Source: an uncultured Streptococcus sp.
GTDB taxonomy: Bacteria; Bacillota; Bacilli; Lactobacillales; Streptococcaceae
Length of the DNA: 5,880 bases
Assembly (NCBI GenBank): GCA_934216185.1
Contig: CAKQBM010000110.1
Span: 1 to 5,880, forward strand
Direction of reading: 5' to 3'
This document shows positions 1-5,623 of the stretch, piece after piece; the first letter of the stretch is position 1; each line of letters starts with the position of its first letter. A program made the position numbers and the translations under genes. The notes beneath the pieces were generated by a model that was not told the DNA's origin, made no database searches, and saw only the letters and a program-made list of their open reading frames with translations.

Positions 1-743
1 GGAAGCTTGACTTCCTTACCATCACGAAGGACAGTTGCTTCCTTGGCTGACAAGTGCATGAGTTTCTTGATAGCTTCGGAAGTCCGACCCTTAGAGAGGG
101 TTTCAAAGTACTTACCTAGAGTAATCAGGGTCAAGATAACAGCCACTGACTCAAAATAAAGCTGGTGGGCGTGATGGGCATGTCCCAAAGAAATGTGGTA
201 AGTACCATAAAGACTATAAAGGAAGGCCGCCGACGTTGCCAAGGCTACCAAGGCATCCATGTTAGGGTGACCCTTGGCCAAGGTACGAAAACCATTACTA
301 TAGAAGGAACGACCCAACCACATGACGGGAACCGTCAAAACCAATAATACCAAGGCATAAGTCAGGGCTGCATGGTGAGGAGACAAGACGTTTGGTACAG
401 GCAAACCGACCATTGGCCCCATAGCCAGATAAAAGAGAGGAATGGTGAAGATTGATGACCAAATGAGGCGCTCACGCACCTTGTGAATCTTGTCTTCTTC
501 ACGTTCTTCCTGACTCTTAGCTGTCTCTGGATTGTAGATTTCGGCTTCATAACCAGCGTCAGCCACAGCTTTTTCAATAGCTTCTGGACCAACCTTATCC
601 CCAGCATAATCCACAGACATTTTTTCCGTGGTTAGGTTAACCACAGCCTTGTCCACACCATCCAACTTATTAACAGCATTTTCAACGTTGGCTACACAGG
701 ATGCACAGGTCATCCCATTAACCACAAAGGTTTCTTTTGCCAT
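1..743 (-). CDS. copA: Copper-exporting P1B-type ATPase, N-terminal part (cut by window edge)
   Basis: Translating the minus strand from the ATG at 743 gives 247 uninterrupted codons running off the left edge. Residues about 4-68 form a heavy-metal-associated (HMA) domain with the metal-binding motif GMTCASC at 10-16. Four membrane segments follow: roughly 93-110, 125-144, 161-180 and 198-214. A His-rich loop (residues 183-193, HISLGHAHHAH) lies between the third and fourth, as is common in bacterial CopA. The CPC ion-binding motif, the DKTG phosphorylation site and the ATP-binding domain must lie outside the window. In the family, CopA pumps Cu(I) from the cytoplasm across the membrane using ATP. 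The start is set by a GGAGGTGA ribosome binding site (751-758) inside the end of copY. Only 3 bp separate the copY stop from this ATG, so the two are probably translationally coupled and co-transcribed. Identity is secure; silver as an extra substrate cannot be judged. Confidence 0.95.
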   Translation of the reverse strand, partial: MAKETFVVNGMTCASCVANVENAVNKLDGVDKAVVNLTTEKMSVDYAGDKVGPEAIEKAVADAGYEAEIYNPETAKSQEEREEDKIHKVRERLIWSSIFTIPLFYLAMGPMVGLPVPNVLSPHHAALTYALVLLVLTVPVMWLGRSFYSNGFRTLAKGHPNMDALVALATSAAFLYSLYGTYHISLGHAHHAHQLYFESVAVILTLITLGKYFETLSKGRTSEAIKKLMHLSAKEATVLRDGKEVKL

Positions 744-746
744 TTT

Positions 747-1178
747 CTAACTCACCTCCATATGATGCACACAAGCACATTGGCCAGGCACACAGTCACA
801 AACCACCTGATCCACAGGTTCTTTTGCTACAAGTAAGGCCTGTAACTTATCCACATCGGCTTGGGTCATCGGCGTCTTTGCCATGAGTTGACCCAACAAA
901 TCGCTATGTTTGGTCAAACAAATCTTGTCAAAAACAGCTTCTAAAGCCTGTAAATTCGCCTCATCTTCCCCCAAGCTAGCTTGATAGATAAAGCCTCGTC
1001 CTTGACGCTGACTGGTTAGATAACCCTTGTCCGCCAAACGTCCAATCAAGGTCTTTACTGTCGAAGCCGACCAGTCTAGCTTCTTTGATAGAATCGCTAT
1101 AATCTCTGAAGAAGTCGCTTGCCCCTTGGCCCAGAGCACTCGCATGACTTCCCATTCCGCAGATGAAATTGTCAGCAT
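747..1178 (-). CDS. copY: CopY/TcrY-family copper-responsive transcriptional repressor
   Basis: The 143-residue product has the length and layout of CopY. An N-terminal winged-helix DNA-binding domain of the BlaI/MecI type spans about residues 3-70 (ISSAEWEVMRVLW, then TVKTLIGRLADKGYL). A C-terminal cysteine cluster, CDCVPGQCAC, has Cys127, 129, 134 and 136 in the CxCx4CxC pattern that defines the CopY metal site. In characterised homologues the zinc-bound dimer binds TACAnnTGTA boxes, and Cu(I) replaces zinc and causes release. Two such boxes lie directly upstream, one perfect and one with a single mismatch, so autoregulation of copY-copA is expected. The ATG at 1178 is preceded by AAAGGA six bases upstream (1185-1190). 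It is the first gene of the operon, with copA 3 bp downstream. The His-His pair just after the cysteines (138-139) may or may not bind metal. Confidence 0.96.
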   Translation of the reverse strand: MLTISSAEWEVMRVLWAKGQATSSEIIAILSKKLDWSASTVKTLIGRLADKGYLTSQRQGRGFIYQASLGEDEANLQALEAVFDKICLTKHSDLLGQLMAKTPMTQADVDKLQALLVAKEPVDQVVCDCVPGQCACVHHMEVS

Positions 1179-1206
1179 GATAGTTCCTTTCTGAATTTGT
1201 TGTTTG

Positions 1207-1220
1207 TTTACGTTTGTAGA
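1207..1220. promoter_or_regulatory. CopY operator, box at the transcription start
   Basis: TACGTTTGTA (1209-1218) matches TACAnnTGTA at all but one defined base (G for A at position 4). It sits just downstream of the -10, over the predicted start. The weaker match suggests lower affinity than the upstream box; that is inference. Confidence 0.8.
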
Positions 1221-1223
1221 TTT

Positions 1224-1252
1224 ATTTTAACGTTATCATGAAAAAGTGTCAA
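1224..1252 (-). promoter_or_regulatory. cop operon promoter
   Basis: On the minus strand TTGACA (1252-1247), a perfect -35 hexamer, is followed after exactly 17 bp by TAAAAT (1229-1224) as the -10. This predicts a start near 1217 and a 5' leader of about 40 nt before copY. It lies between the two CopY boxes, so bound repressor would cover both its edges. Confidence 0.88.
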
Positions 1253-1260
1253 GAGTTTTG

Positions 1261-1274
1261 TCTACATTTGTAGA
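1261..1274. promoter_or_regulatory. CopY operator, upstream box
   Basis: TCTACATTTGTAGA is a perfect inverted repeat with 6-bp arms and a 2-bp centre. It contains the cop-box consensus TACAnnTGTA at 1263-1272. It lies 8 bp upstream of the -35 hexamer of the cop promoter. Confidence 0.9.
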
Positions 1275-1286
1275 TTTATTTTATTT

Positions 1287-1319
1287 AAAAATTCCAAGAT
1301 CACTTCAAGGACCTTGGAA
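1287..1319 (-). terminator. Rho-independent terminator of the first MFS gene
   Basis: On the minus strand TTCCAAGGTC (1319-1310) pairs with GATCTTGGAA (1301-1292). This is a 10-bp stem with one G-U pair and an 8-nt loop, followed by TTTTT (1291-1287). It starts 26 bp after the MFS stop codon and just upstream of the cop operator, so it isolates the copper operon from the gene behind it. Confidence 0.82.
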
Positions 1320-1345
1320 GACTTTCATTATCTTAGACAAAAAAA

Positions 1346-2524
1346 TTATGACTTTAGATTTTTCTGATACAGTTTAGTCATAAGCATTATTCCCAAAATG
1401 AGTATAATGACAGGAAGACTGTATCCCAAATAAATCGTAGCGACCTGCAGGCCTCTCTTGATAAGCATACCACTAACAAATACAACAATCCCTGTCAAAA
1501 CCTGATTCAAGACTTCGATTTTCAAATAAAGATTATTGAGTTGTAGGGGATTCAAGTTCTCCTGCAGGTAAACATTTTGCGAGATTCCAGATATCGTTTG
1601 GCCAACTGCTAAAAAGATATAGCTAAGCAAAACAATCGGTAGGTTAGGTACGAATGGGAAGACGACAACGTAACCCAAATAGACAAGAGACCCTAACAAG
1701 TAAACGGTCATAGGGGAGTATTTAGTGAGACTTTTGAAAGATAGAATTGAACTCGTTGCTAGAAAGGCAATGGCTAAGAAGGACAGAGAGAAAGAATAAG
1801 CCTGACTAGAAATACCGACATCTTTGGTCAGGAAGATAACCTCATAAGCATCATATAAGATACCCACTGACTGTAAGAGTATAGTCATCATAACCATCTT
1901 AAGGACAATACTCTGCCTTCCAAAAATAGGACTACCTTGACTGGAAGAAACCTCCTCTTCTGATTCATTCTCACGGTCAAAAATAATCGGTCCCAGTTTA
2001 AACAATAAGAGGGTTGCTAGTAGCGTTAGCACACTGTAGACCAAAAATAAGCTCCCTAAATCAAGGCTACCCCAGAAACCAACTATCATAGGTGCTAAGA
2101 AATAGGAGGCTGAACCAATCATAGTATAGGTACTGTTAAATTTTTGTAAGTTGGCTTTTTTAACAAGCACGGGCACCGCTGAGGACAACAAACTGTTAAA
2201 GTAGGTTGTCAACACTTCAGTCAAAACCACCAAAGCAAATACAAAAACACTACCCATGGCAAGATAAATCAAAGCAAGACAGACTGCCTTAAGCAATTCA
2301 ATACCAATCAAAACATATTTTTTATTTGTGATTTTTCCTACAAATTGATGTCCCACATTGGCAAGAATCCCTCCTAAGAATTTGGCAATCCATAGCCCTA
2401 AGACATAGTCCACCGAGATTTTAGAGAAGATAATACTCAATGCTATCGCATAGCCGTACTCGATAATCAGTGACAAAAACCTATTTAGGAAAATAATCCT
2501 AGAATTGTTGGTAAACATTAGCAA
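1346..2524 (-). CDS. Major facilitator superfamily (MFS) transporter, substrate unknown
   Basis: The product is 392 residues and almost entirely hydrophobic, with enough segments for about 12 membrane helices. A charged cytoplasmic loop at about 183-205 (FDRENESEEEV) splits it into two halves, the usual MFS layout. The loop between helices 2 and 3 (about 58-74, with GKITNKKYVLIG) sits where MFS motif A belongs but is poorly conserved. No substrate can be assigned. The TTG start at 2524 is chosen because AAAAGG lies 8 bases upstream; an ATG two codons later (2518) is about 14 bases from that site and is the alternative. The gene has its own promoter (2555-2583) and terminator (1287-1319), so it is probably a single-gene transcript unrelated to the copper operon. 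Base composition is intermediate between the copper operon and the AT-rich genes to its right. Confidence 0.85.
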   Translation of the reverse strand: MLMFTNNSRIIFLNRFLSLIIEYGYAIALSIIFSKISVDYVLGLWIAKFLGGILANVGHQFVGKITNKKYVLIGIELLKAVCLALIYLAMGSVFVFALVVLTEVLTTYFNSLLSSAVPVLVKKANLQKFNSTYTMIGSASYFLAPMIVGFWGSLDLGSLFLVYSVLTLLATLLLFKLGPIIFDRENESEEEVSSSQGSPIFGRQSIVLKMVMMTILLQSVGILYDAYEVIFLTKDVGISSQAYSFSLSFLAIAFLATSSILSFKSLTKYSPMTVYLLGSLVYLGYVVVFPFVPNLPIVLLSYIFLAVGQTISGISQNVYLQENLNPLQLNNLYLKIEVLNQVLTGIVVFVSGMLIKRGLQVATIYLGYSLPVIILILGIMLMTKLYQKNLKS

Positions 2525-2554
2525 TTTCTAAACCTTTTCTTTTTCATTGCCTTT

Positions 2555-2583
2555 ATTGTAACACTGAAAACTATAGCCTTCAA
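2555..2583 (-). promoter_or_regulatory. Promoter of the first MFS gene
   Basis: On the minus strand TTGAAG (2583-2578) and TACAAT (2560-2555) are separated by 17 bp. The -10 is preceded by TGT, giving an extended -10. It lies about 30 bp upstream of the TTG start. No operator-like palindrome was seen here. Confidence 0.72.
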
Positions 2584-2613
2584 CAGTCACTGACAACTTG
2601 ATAAACGCATTAG

Positions 2614-2634
2614 AAAAACACCTTCTAAGAGGTG
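2614..2634 (-). terminator. Small rho-independent terminator (minus strand)
   Basis: On the minus strand CACCT (2634...) pairs with AGGTG (2623-2619) around a 6-nt loop and is followed by TTTTT (2618-2614). The stem is short, so it may be weak. It lies directly after the stop codons of the remnant reading frames at 2635-2755 and would also stop read-through from the second MFS gene. Confidence 0.5.
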
Positions 2635-2755
2635 CTATACTTTACCAAGATAAAATTGAGTTAACAAGGCTACGGCCAAAATCTCTCCCTTCAACATACA
2701 AAAATGTAAACACGCCAGGGTAAATAAAAGCCAAACAAATAATCATAATAGGCAT
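2635..2755 (-). pseudogene. Probable 3' remnant of a lost small membrane-protein gene
   Basis: Two minus-strand frames stay open through this stretch and both end just before a terminator. One runs from an ATG at 2755 to TAA at 2642: 37 residues, hydrophobic at first, ending FGRSLVNSILSW. The other is open from 2742 to TAG at 2635, is strongly hydrophobic and ends AVALLTQFYLGKV. Neither has a ribosome binding site at an internal ATG. The first frame weakly resembles small two-helix proteins of the YqaE/Pmp3 type (G-[KR]-x-[LF]-x-x-N-x-x-L) but stops before their second helix would be complete; this is a guess by eye. The base composition is richer in G+C than the DNA further right, as expected if an older gene was truncated when the neighbouring AT-rich segment arrived. 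It could also be chance open frames. Confidence 0.35.
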
Positions 2756-2902
2756 CAATAAGATAAATTCTAATCAACATATATTATTAAATTGTAATAG
2801 GCATAAACTGCTTTTGGAAAATACATTCACATGTGATTATTAAAAGTTTGTGAATGATAATCAAGGTGTCGAGAATTATTCATTGGTTTAGTATTAATAT
2901 TT
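2743..2902. other. AT-rich intergenic stretch with short repeats, no gene seen
   Basis: No reading frame with a start and ribosome binding site was found on either strand. The 10-mer TAATAGGCAT occurs at 2746-2755 and 2795-2804. A cluster of inverted repeats lies at 2824-2863. The stretch is downstream of the second MFS gene and has no convincing terminator right after that gene's stop. Confidence 0.5.
2824..2863. repeat. Two interleaved inverted repeats plus a 10-bp palindrome
   Basis: CATTCACA (2824-2831) is the reverse complement of TGTGAATG (2849-2856). TGATTAT (2834-2840) is the reverse complement of ATAATCA (2857-2863). TCACATGTGA (2827-2836) is itself a perfect palindrome. The first two pairings cross each other, so as RNA they would be alternative hairpins rather than one nested structure. 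The role is unknown. Confidence 0.7.
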
Positions 2903-4117
2903 TTATCTCAAACTATCCTCATCATTTTTTGATAACTGTTTAGAGTTAACAAAAGTAAGCAATATTTTTATAATATAGCAAAATAAAACTTGGAATATTC
3001 CAATTCCAGAGAAAATTGCAACTGAATTTATTTTTAAAATAGAAAAAACAAACGTTCCAACTGGAGATAAAACTAAAGATAATAATGAAACAGTACTAAA
3101 AACTCTTCCTAAAAATTCTTCTGAAATCTCAGATTGAATTTTTGAGAATATTTGGACATCAAAAATCATAATGAATAATGAGTTGATACCAAAAAGTAAT
3201 ATTATTAAATATATATTATTAATAAACATGATTGGCATCAATACAACTGAGGATAGTATCAAAAAGTTACAACATTCAGACATAGTAAAATCATTCTTTA
3301 AAAACTTATTAACATACGCTCCAAGTATTTTACCTATTGTTTGAACGGCCAATATATATCCATATATATATGATTCATTAAAAAATTTATTTATAAATGG
3401 CAAATAAAGTTCTATACCTGCCTCGAAAAAATTTAGTACTGATACTAATATCAAAATAATAAAAAGCTCTTTTTTCTTGAAAATATAATTGAAACCTTCA
3501 ATTATACTTTGCTTTATTTTTAATTTTTCAGCTATATTTTGATTTTTAAATCCTGAACTTTTAATGTCAAATTTTGATTCTATGATAGCAGATATAGCAA
3601 AGCTTAATGAATTTAGCAACATTGAAACTTTAAAGCCAAATAAAGTAATAACCCAGATTCCAAAAAAAGGAACTACTATATTAAATATCTCTGCTATACT
3701 TCTACTATATGAATTATATATATATATCGATTTTTTATCCAATAAGTCTCGAACTATTGCTTTATATGCGGGATTATTGAATGAATTCAGAATAGCTAAC
3801 ACTATATTTACAATTATTAATACTACTATACTATTTGGTGTATCTAAAAGTAAGAATGCAAAAAATGTTGAAATCGAAGCAATTATATCTGTTAAAATTA
3901 GTATCCGTTTTCGATTTCCAAAATCTGCAATATAACCTCCTATTATATTAAAAATTATTTGTGCAATTACCTCTGTTGACTGGTATATTGACATAAAGAA
4001 GACTGATGATTTCGGTAGTGCAGCAATGAAAATTTTATTTGCATAGTCATATACTTTATTCCCAAAATTATTTGTTTGTCCTCGAGAAATTAGTAATATT
4101 ATATTTTTTTTACTCAA
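2903..4117 (-). CDS. DHA3-type MFS exporter (MefA/MFS_3-like), substrate unknown
   Basis: The 404-residue membrane protein has about 12 hydrophobic segments and a charged central loop at about 180-216. MFS motif A between helices 2 and 3 is clear: GGYIADFGNRKR at 60-71. The N-terminus (LLISRGQTNNFGNKVYDYA), FNNPAYKAIVRDLL at about 113-126 and GIWVITLFGFKVSMLLNSLSF at about 153-173 follow the pattern of MFS_3/DHA3 proteins such as macrolide (MefA) and enterobactin exporters. The family exports drugs or small secreted metabolites by proton antiport; this protein's substrate cannot be told. The start is a TTG at 4117, 11 bases after AAGGAG (4134-4129); no ATG in frame fits the family N-terminus. 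It is transcribed away from the Rgg-type gene and shares a 141-bp intergenic region with it. It is much more AT-rich than the copper genes, with many ATA and TTA codons, suggesting horizontal acquisition. Confidence 0.86.
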   Translation of the reverse strand: MSKKNIILLISRGQTNNFGNKVYDYANKIFIAALPKSSVFFMSIYQSTEVIAQIIFNIIGGYIADFGNRKRILILTDIIASISTFFAFLLLDTPNSIVVLIIVNIVLAILNSFNNPAYKAIVRDLLDKKSIYIYNSYSRSIAEIFNIVVPFFGIWVITLFGFKVSMLLNSLSFAISAIIESKFDIKSSGFKNQNIAEKLKIKQSIIEGFNYIFKKKELFIILILVSVLNFFEAGIELYLPFINKFFNESYIYGYILAVQTIGKILGAYVNKFLKNDFTMSECCNFLILSSVVLMPIMFINNIYLIILLFGINSLFIMIFDVQIFSKIQSEISEEFLGRVFSTVSLLSLVLSPVGTFVFSILKINSVAIFSGIGIFQVLFCYIIKILLTFVNSKQLSKNDEDSLR

Positions 4118-4187
4118 AACTCTATCATCTCCTTACAAACATTAGTTCGTCTAAATAAATCCATTGATTTATTTGCCATAAAAACAT
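4114..4187 (-). other. Two tiny overlapping reading frames in the exporter leader
   Basis: On the minus strand an ATG at 4187 opens a 20-codon frame ending TGA at 4125. An ATG at 4179 opens a 21-codon frame (beginning MANKSMDLFRRT) ending TGA at 4114, which overlaps the exporter's TTG start by two bases. Neither ATG has a visible ribosome binding site, so translation is doubtful. If translated, the second could couple to the exporter start. Confidence 0.25.
4153..4174. promoter_or_regulatory. 22-bp palindrome, candidate operator of the Rgg-type regulator
   Basis: AAATAAATC (4153-4161) and GATTTATTT (4166-4174) are perfect 9-bp inverted repeats separated by 4 bp. It lies between the exporter's predicted promoter and its start codon, and about 40 bp upstream of the regulator's -10. 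This is the only long palindrome in the divergent region. Its AT-richness raises the chance of coincidence. Binding by the adjacent regulator is inferred from position only. Confidence 0.5.
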
Positions 4188-4199
4188 TTTCGTTTTATT

Positions 4200-4229
4200 A
4201 TTTTAGTATTGTATAATAAATAAAAACAA
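4200..4229 (-). promoter_or_regulatory. Candidate promoter of the DHA3-type exporter
   Basis: On the minus strand TTGTTT (4229-4224) and TAAAAT (4205-4200) are 18 bp apart. The -35 is weak (three of six), which would fit a promoter needing an activator. It overlaps the regulator's -10 on the other strand, so the two promoters probably compete or are co-regulated. Confidence 0.4.
4212..4217 (+). promoter_or_regulatory. -10 element of the Rgg-type regulator gene
   Basis: A perfect TATAAT ends 41 bp upstream of the chosen ATG. The region where the -35 should be (around 4187-4194, TTTTCGTT) matches the consensus poorly. The -10 falls within the spacer of the opposing exporter promoter. Confidence 0.55.
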
Positions 4230-4258
4230 TTAAAATTTATGTTGTGAAAGAGGGAATT

Positions 4259-5107
4259 ATGAAATCTAAGCTTGGTCAGACACTCAGAAAAATTCGCAAA
4301 AGTAAACAGATAAGCATCTGTTCTATTGCAGATGAACATCTATCCAAATCACAGATTTCCAGATTCGAACGTGGTGAATCCGAGATATCTTGCATTCGCC
4401 TTATCAATATCTTAGATAAATTACACATCTCTCTAGATGAATTTTTAATTCTTCATGATGCTGAATATACCAAAACAATATCTTTTAGTAATCTTGTAAA
4501 AGATATTCGTAAAGAGTATGCCTTACAAAATGTTAATAATATCAAGGCATTACTTACTGATTCTACAAATTCCGATCTCAATTCATTTGAACGAACCATG
4601 GTTAAATCAATTCTTTTTACATTGGATGATAGTATTTTTCCATCCAAATCAGAAATAGAAGACTTGACTGACTACTTATTCAAAGTTGAGAATTGGGGAT
4701 ACTATGAAATTATATTATTAGCGAATTGTATACGAACTATACAATATAACACTGCCTTTTTATTAACCAAGGAAATGTTGAAAAATTACATTTATTCAAC
4801 GTTAAATAAAACCAATAAAAGACTTGTTACTCAGTTAGCAATTAACTGCCTTATTGTTAGTATTGATAAAAAAGAATTTCAAAATTGTACTTTTCTAATT
4901 GAAGAAATCGAGAAATTATTAAAGAACGAATTGAACTACTATGAACAAACTGTATTTCTATATGCTACAGGATACTTTGAATTTGAAATAAAAAATAAAA
5001 GTGGCATTGAAAAAATGCAACAAGCACTCAAAGTTTTTGAAGTTCTAGGTGAGGATAGTATCAAGTCACAGTATCAACAGCATTACAACAAGCTTATAAA
5101 ACAATAA
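4259..5107 (+). CDS. Rgg/GadR/MutR-family transcriptional regulator
   Basis: From the ATG at 4259 the product has 282 residues, within the usual Rgg length. The N-terminal helix-turn-helix (about residues 5-62) carries [33 protein letters not shown] and [16 protein letters not shown], the classic Rgg/MutR signature. The remaining ~215 residues are predicted helical and match the C-terminal repeat domain that in ComR and SHP-sensing Rgg proteins binds a short peptide. No membrane segment is seen. I chose this ATG because AAAGAGGG (4247-4254) lies just before it; a GTG at 4244 in the same frame would overlap that site and has none of its own. It is divergent from the DHA3-type exporter, the obvious target. 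In this family regulators activate or repress neighbours, often with a peptide pheromone; no clear pheromone gene is adjacent, so the ligand is unknown. Like the exporter it is AT-rich. Confidence 0.92.
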   Translation: MKSKLGQTLRKIRKSKQISICSIADEHLSKSQISRFERGESEISCIRLINILDKLHISLDEFLILHDAEYTKTISFSNLVKDIRKEYALQNVNNIKALLTDSTNSDLNSFERTMVKSILFTLDDSIFPSKSEIEDLTDYLFKVENWGYYEIILLANCIRTIQYNTAFLLTKEMLKNYIYSTLNKTNKRLVTQLAINCLIVSIDKKEFQNCTFLIEEIEKLLKNELNYYEQTVFLYATGYFEFEIKNKSGIEKMQQALKVFEVLGEDSIKSQYQQHYNKLIKQ

Positions 5108-5174
5108 CACTGTAATAGTAAGATTATTCAACACATAAATCTAATTAATATATAGTAAAACCACCCGTGAAAAT

Positions 5175-5209
5175 GATATTTAACCTGTCAAGTAGACAGG
5201 TTAAATATC
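5175..5209. repeat. Perfect 15-bp inverted repeat (strong hairpin)
   Basis: GATATTTAACCTGTC (5175-5189) and GACAGGTTAAATATC (5195-5209) pair perfectly around the 5-nt loop AAGTA. There is no T-run on either strand, so it is not a standard terminator. It lies between the regulator's stop codon and the IS200 remnant. It might be an insertion-sequence end, a transcript-stabilising hairpin, or a protein-binding site. Confidence 0.85.
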
Positions 5210-5236
5210 TATTAATAGTGTCTGTTTTATAAGATC

Positions 5237-5269
5237 AGTCGTACAAAATAAATGTACGGCTATTTTTTT
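5237..5269 (+). terminator. Rho-independent terminator after the Rgg-type gene
   Basis: AGTCGTACA (5237-5245) pairs with TGTACGGCT (5253-5261) with one G-U pair and a 7-nt loop. It is followed by A and seven Ts (5263-5269). It lies about 130 bp after the regulator's stop and abuts the stop codon of the tnpA remnant. The same hairpin may be the right-end structure of the IS200 element. Confidence 0.75.
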
Positions 5270-5618
5270 ATGCAGACCACTTAGACTTATACTTTTCAAT
5301 TTTATTATTCTCACCTGTAAACGAATCATTTTCCTCAAAAAGACTGAGCTGATCTTCTATCACGTCTTCTTGTAATTGATTACGAATATATTCTTCAATT
5401 CGCTTCTGATTTCGCCCAACCGTATCAACATGTGAATATAATCTGGGCAAGCTTCCACTTCATGAATTTCAATTTCTTTCACATAATAATCGTAAGATTT
5501 GACCAATACTTGCTTTGTATTTCCCATAAATTATTTGACGTCTATATTTTGGGGCGAAAACAATATGATACTTACAATTCCATGTAGTATGTGCTAAACT
5601 ATTATTATCCTGTCTCAT
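5268..5618 (-). pseudogene. tnpA: IS200-family transposase tnpA, inactivated
   Basis: The ATG at 5618, seven bases after AGGAGG, starts a 49-codon frame (SLAHTTWNCKYHIVFAPKYR) typical of IS200 TnpA. It ends at TGA 5471-5469, because a small deletion shifts the frame; the family sequence resumes in another frame as EIHEVEACPDYIHM. The HUH motif here reads Tyr-Ile-His, so the first metal-binding His is replaced. Immediately afterwards (about 5430) the sequence jumps to VDTVGRNQKRIEEYIRNQ, losing the central part, and continues to a normal C-terminus (LSLFEEN, FTG) with TAA at 5268. The presumed catalytic Tyr, in EEYIRNQ, is retained (codon 5390-5388). Intact family members are about 150 residues. 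The C-terminal 60 codons form a continuous frame from 5450 but are only a fragment. Family assignment is confident; no function is expected. Confidence 0.88.
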
Positions 5619-5623
5619 CAGGG

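Larger units (their letters stand above)
1213..1283. repeat. 17-bp direct repeat carrying half of each CopY box
   Basis: TTTGTAGATTTATTTTA occurs at 1213-1229 and again at 1267-1283, identical and exactly 54 bp apart. The first copy supplies the -10 hexamer of the cop promoter; the second lies upstream of the -35. Each copy holds one half of a CopY box plus the same AT-rich flank. Confidence 0.9.

Noticed and set aside
165..347. 60-codon plus-strand reading frame
   Set aside because: It lies wholly inside copA on the opposite strand, has no family resemblance and is a shadow frame.
362..607. 81-codon minus-strand reading frame
   Set aside because: It is an alternative frame of copA, whose own frame is unbroken here and carries clear membrane helices.
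2635..2697. 20-residue hydrophobic peptide (MLKGEILAV...) as a pheromone gene
   Set aside because: There is no ribosome binding site before its ATG and the frame stays open upstream of it, which fits a truncated gene better than a short peptide gene.
3564..3935. 123-codon plus-strand reading frame inside the exporter gene
   Set aside because: It is antisense to a well-supported membrane protein; its length reflects the AT-rich, stop-poor complement of Ile/Leu/Phe codons. No ribosome binding site was seen.
4118..4258. SHP- or ComS-like pheromone gene between regulator and exporter
   Set aside because: The only short frames here are rich in polar or charged residues, lack ribosome binding sites and do not show the Lys-rich start plus hydrophobic core expected of such precursors.
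4453..4647. 64-codon minus-strand reading frame inside the Rgg-type gene
   Set aside because: It is antisense to conserved Rgg coding sequence and has no independent support.
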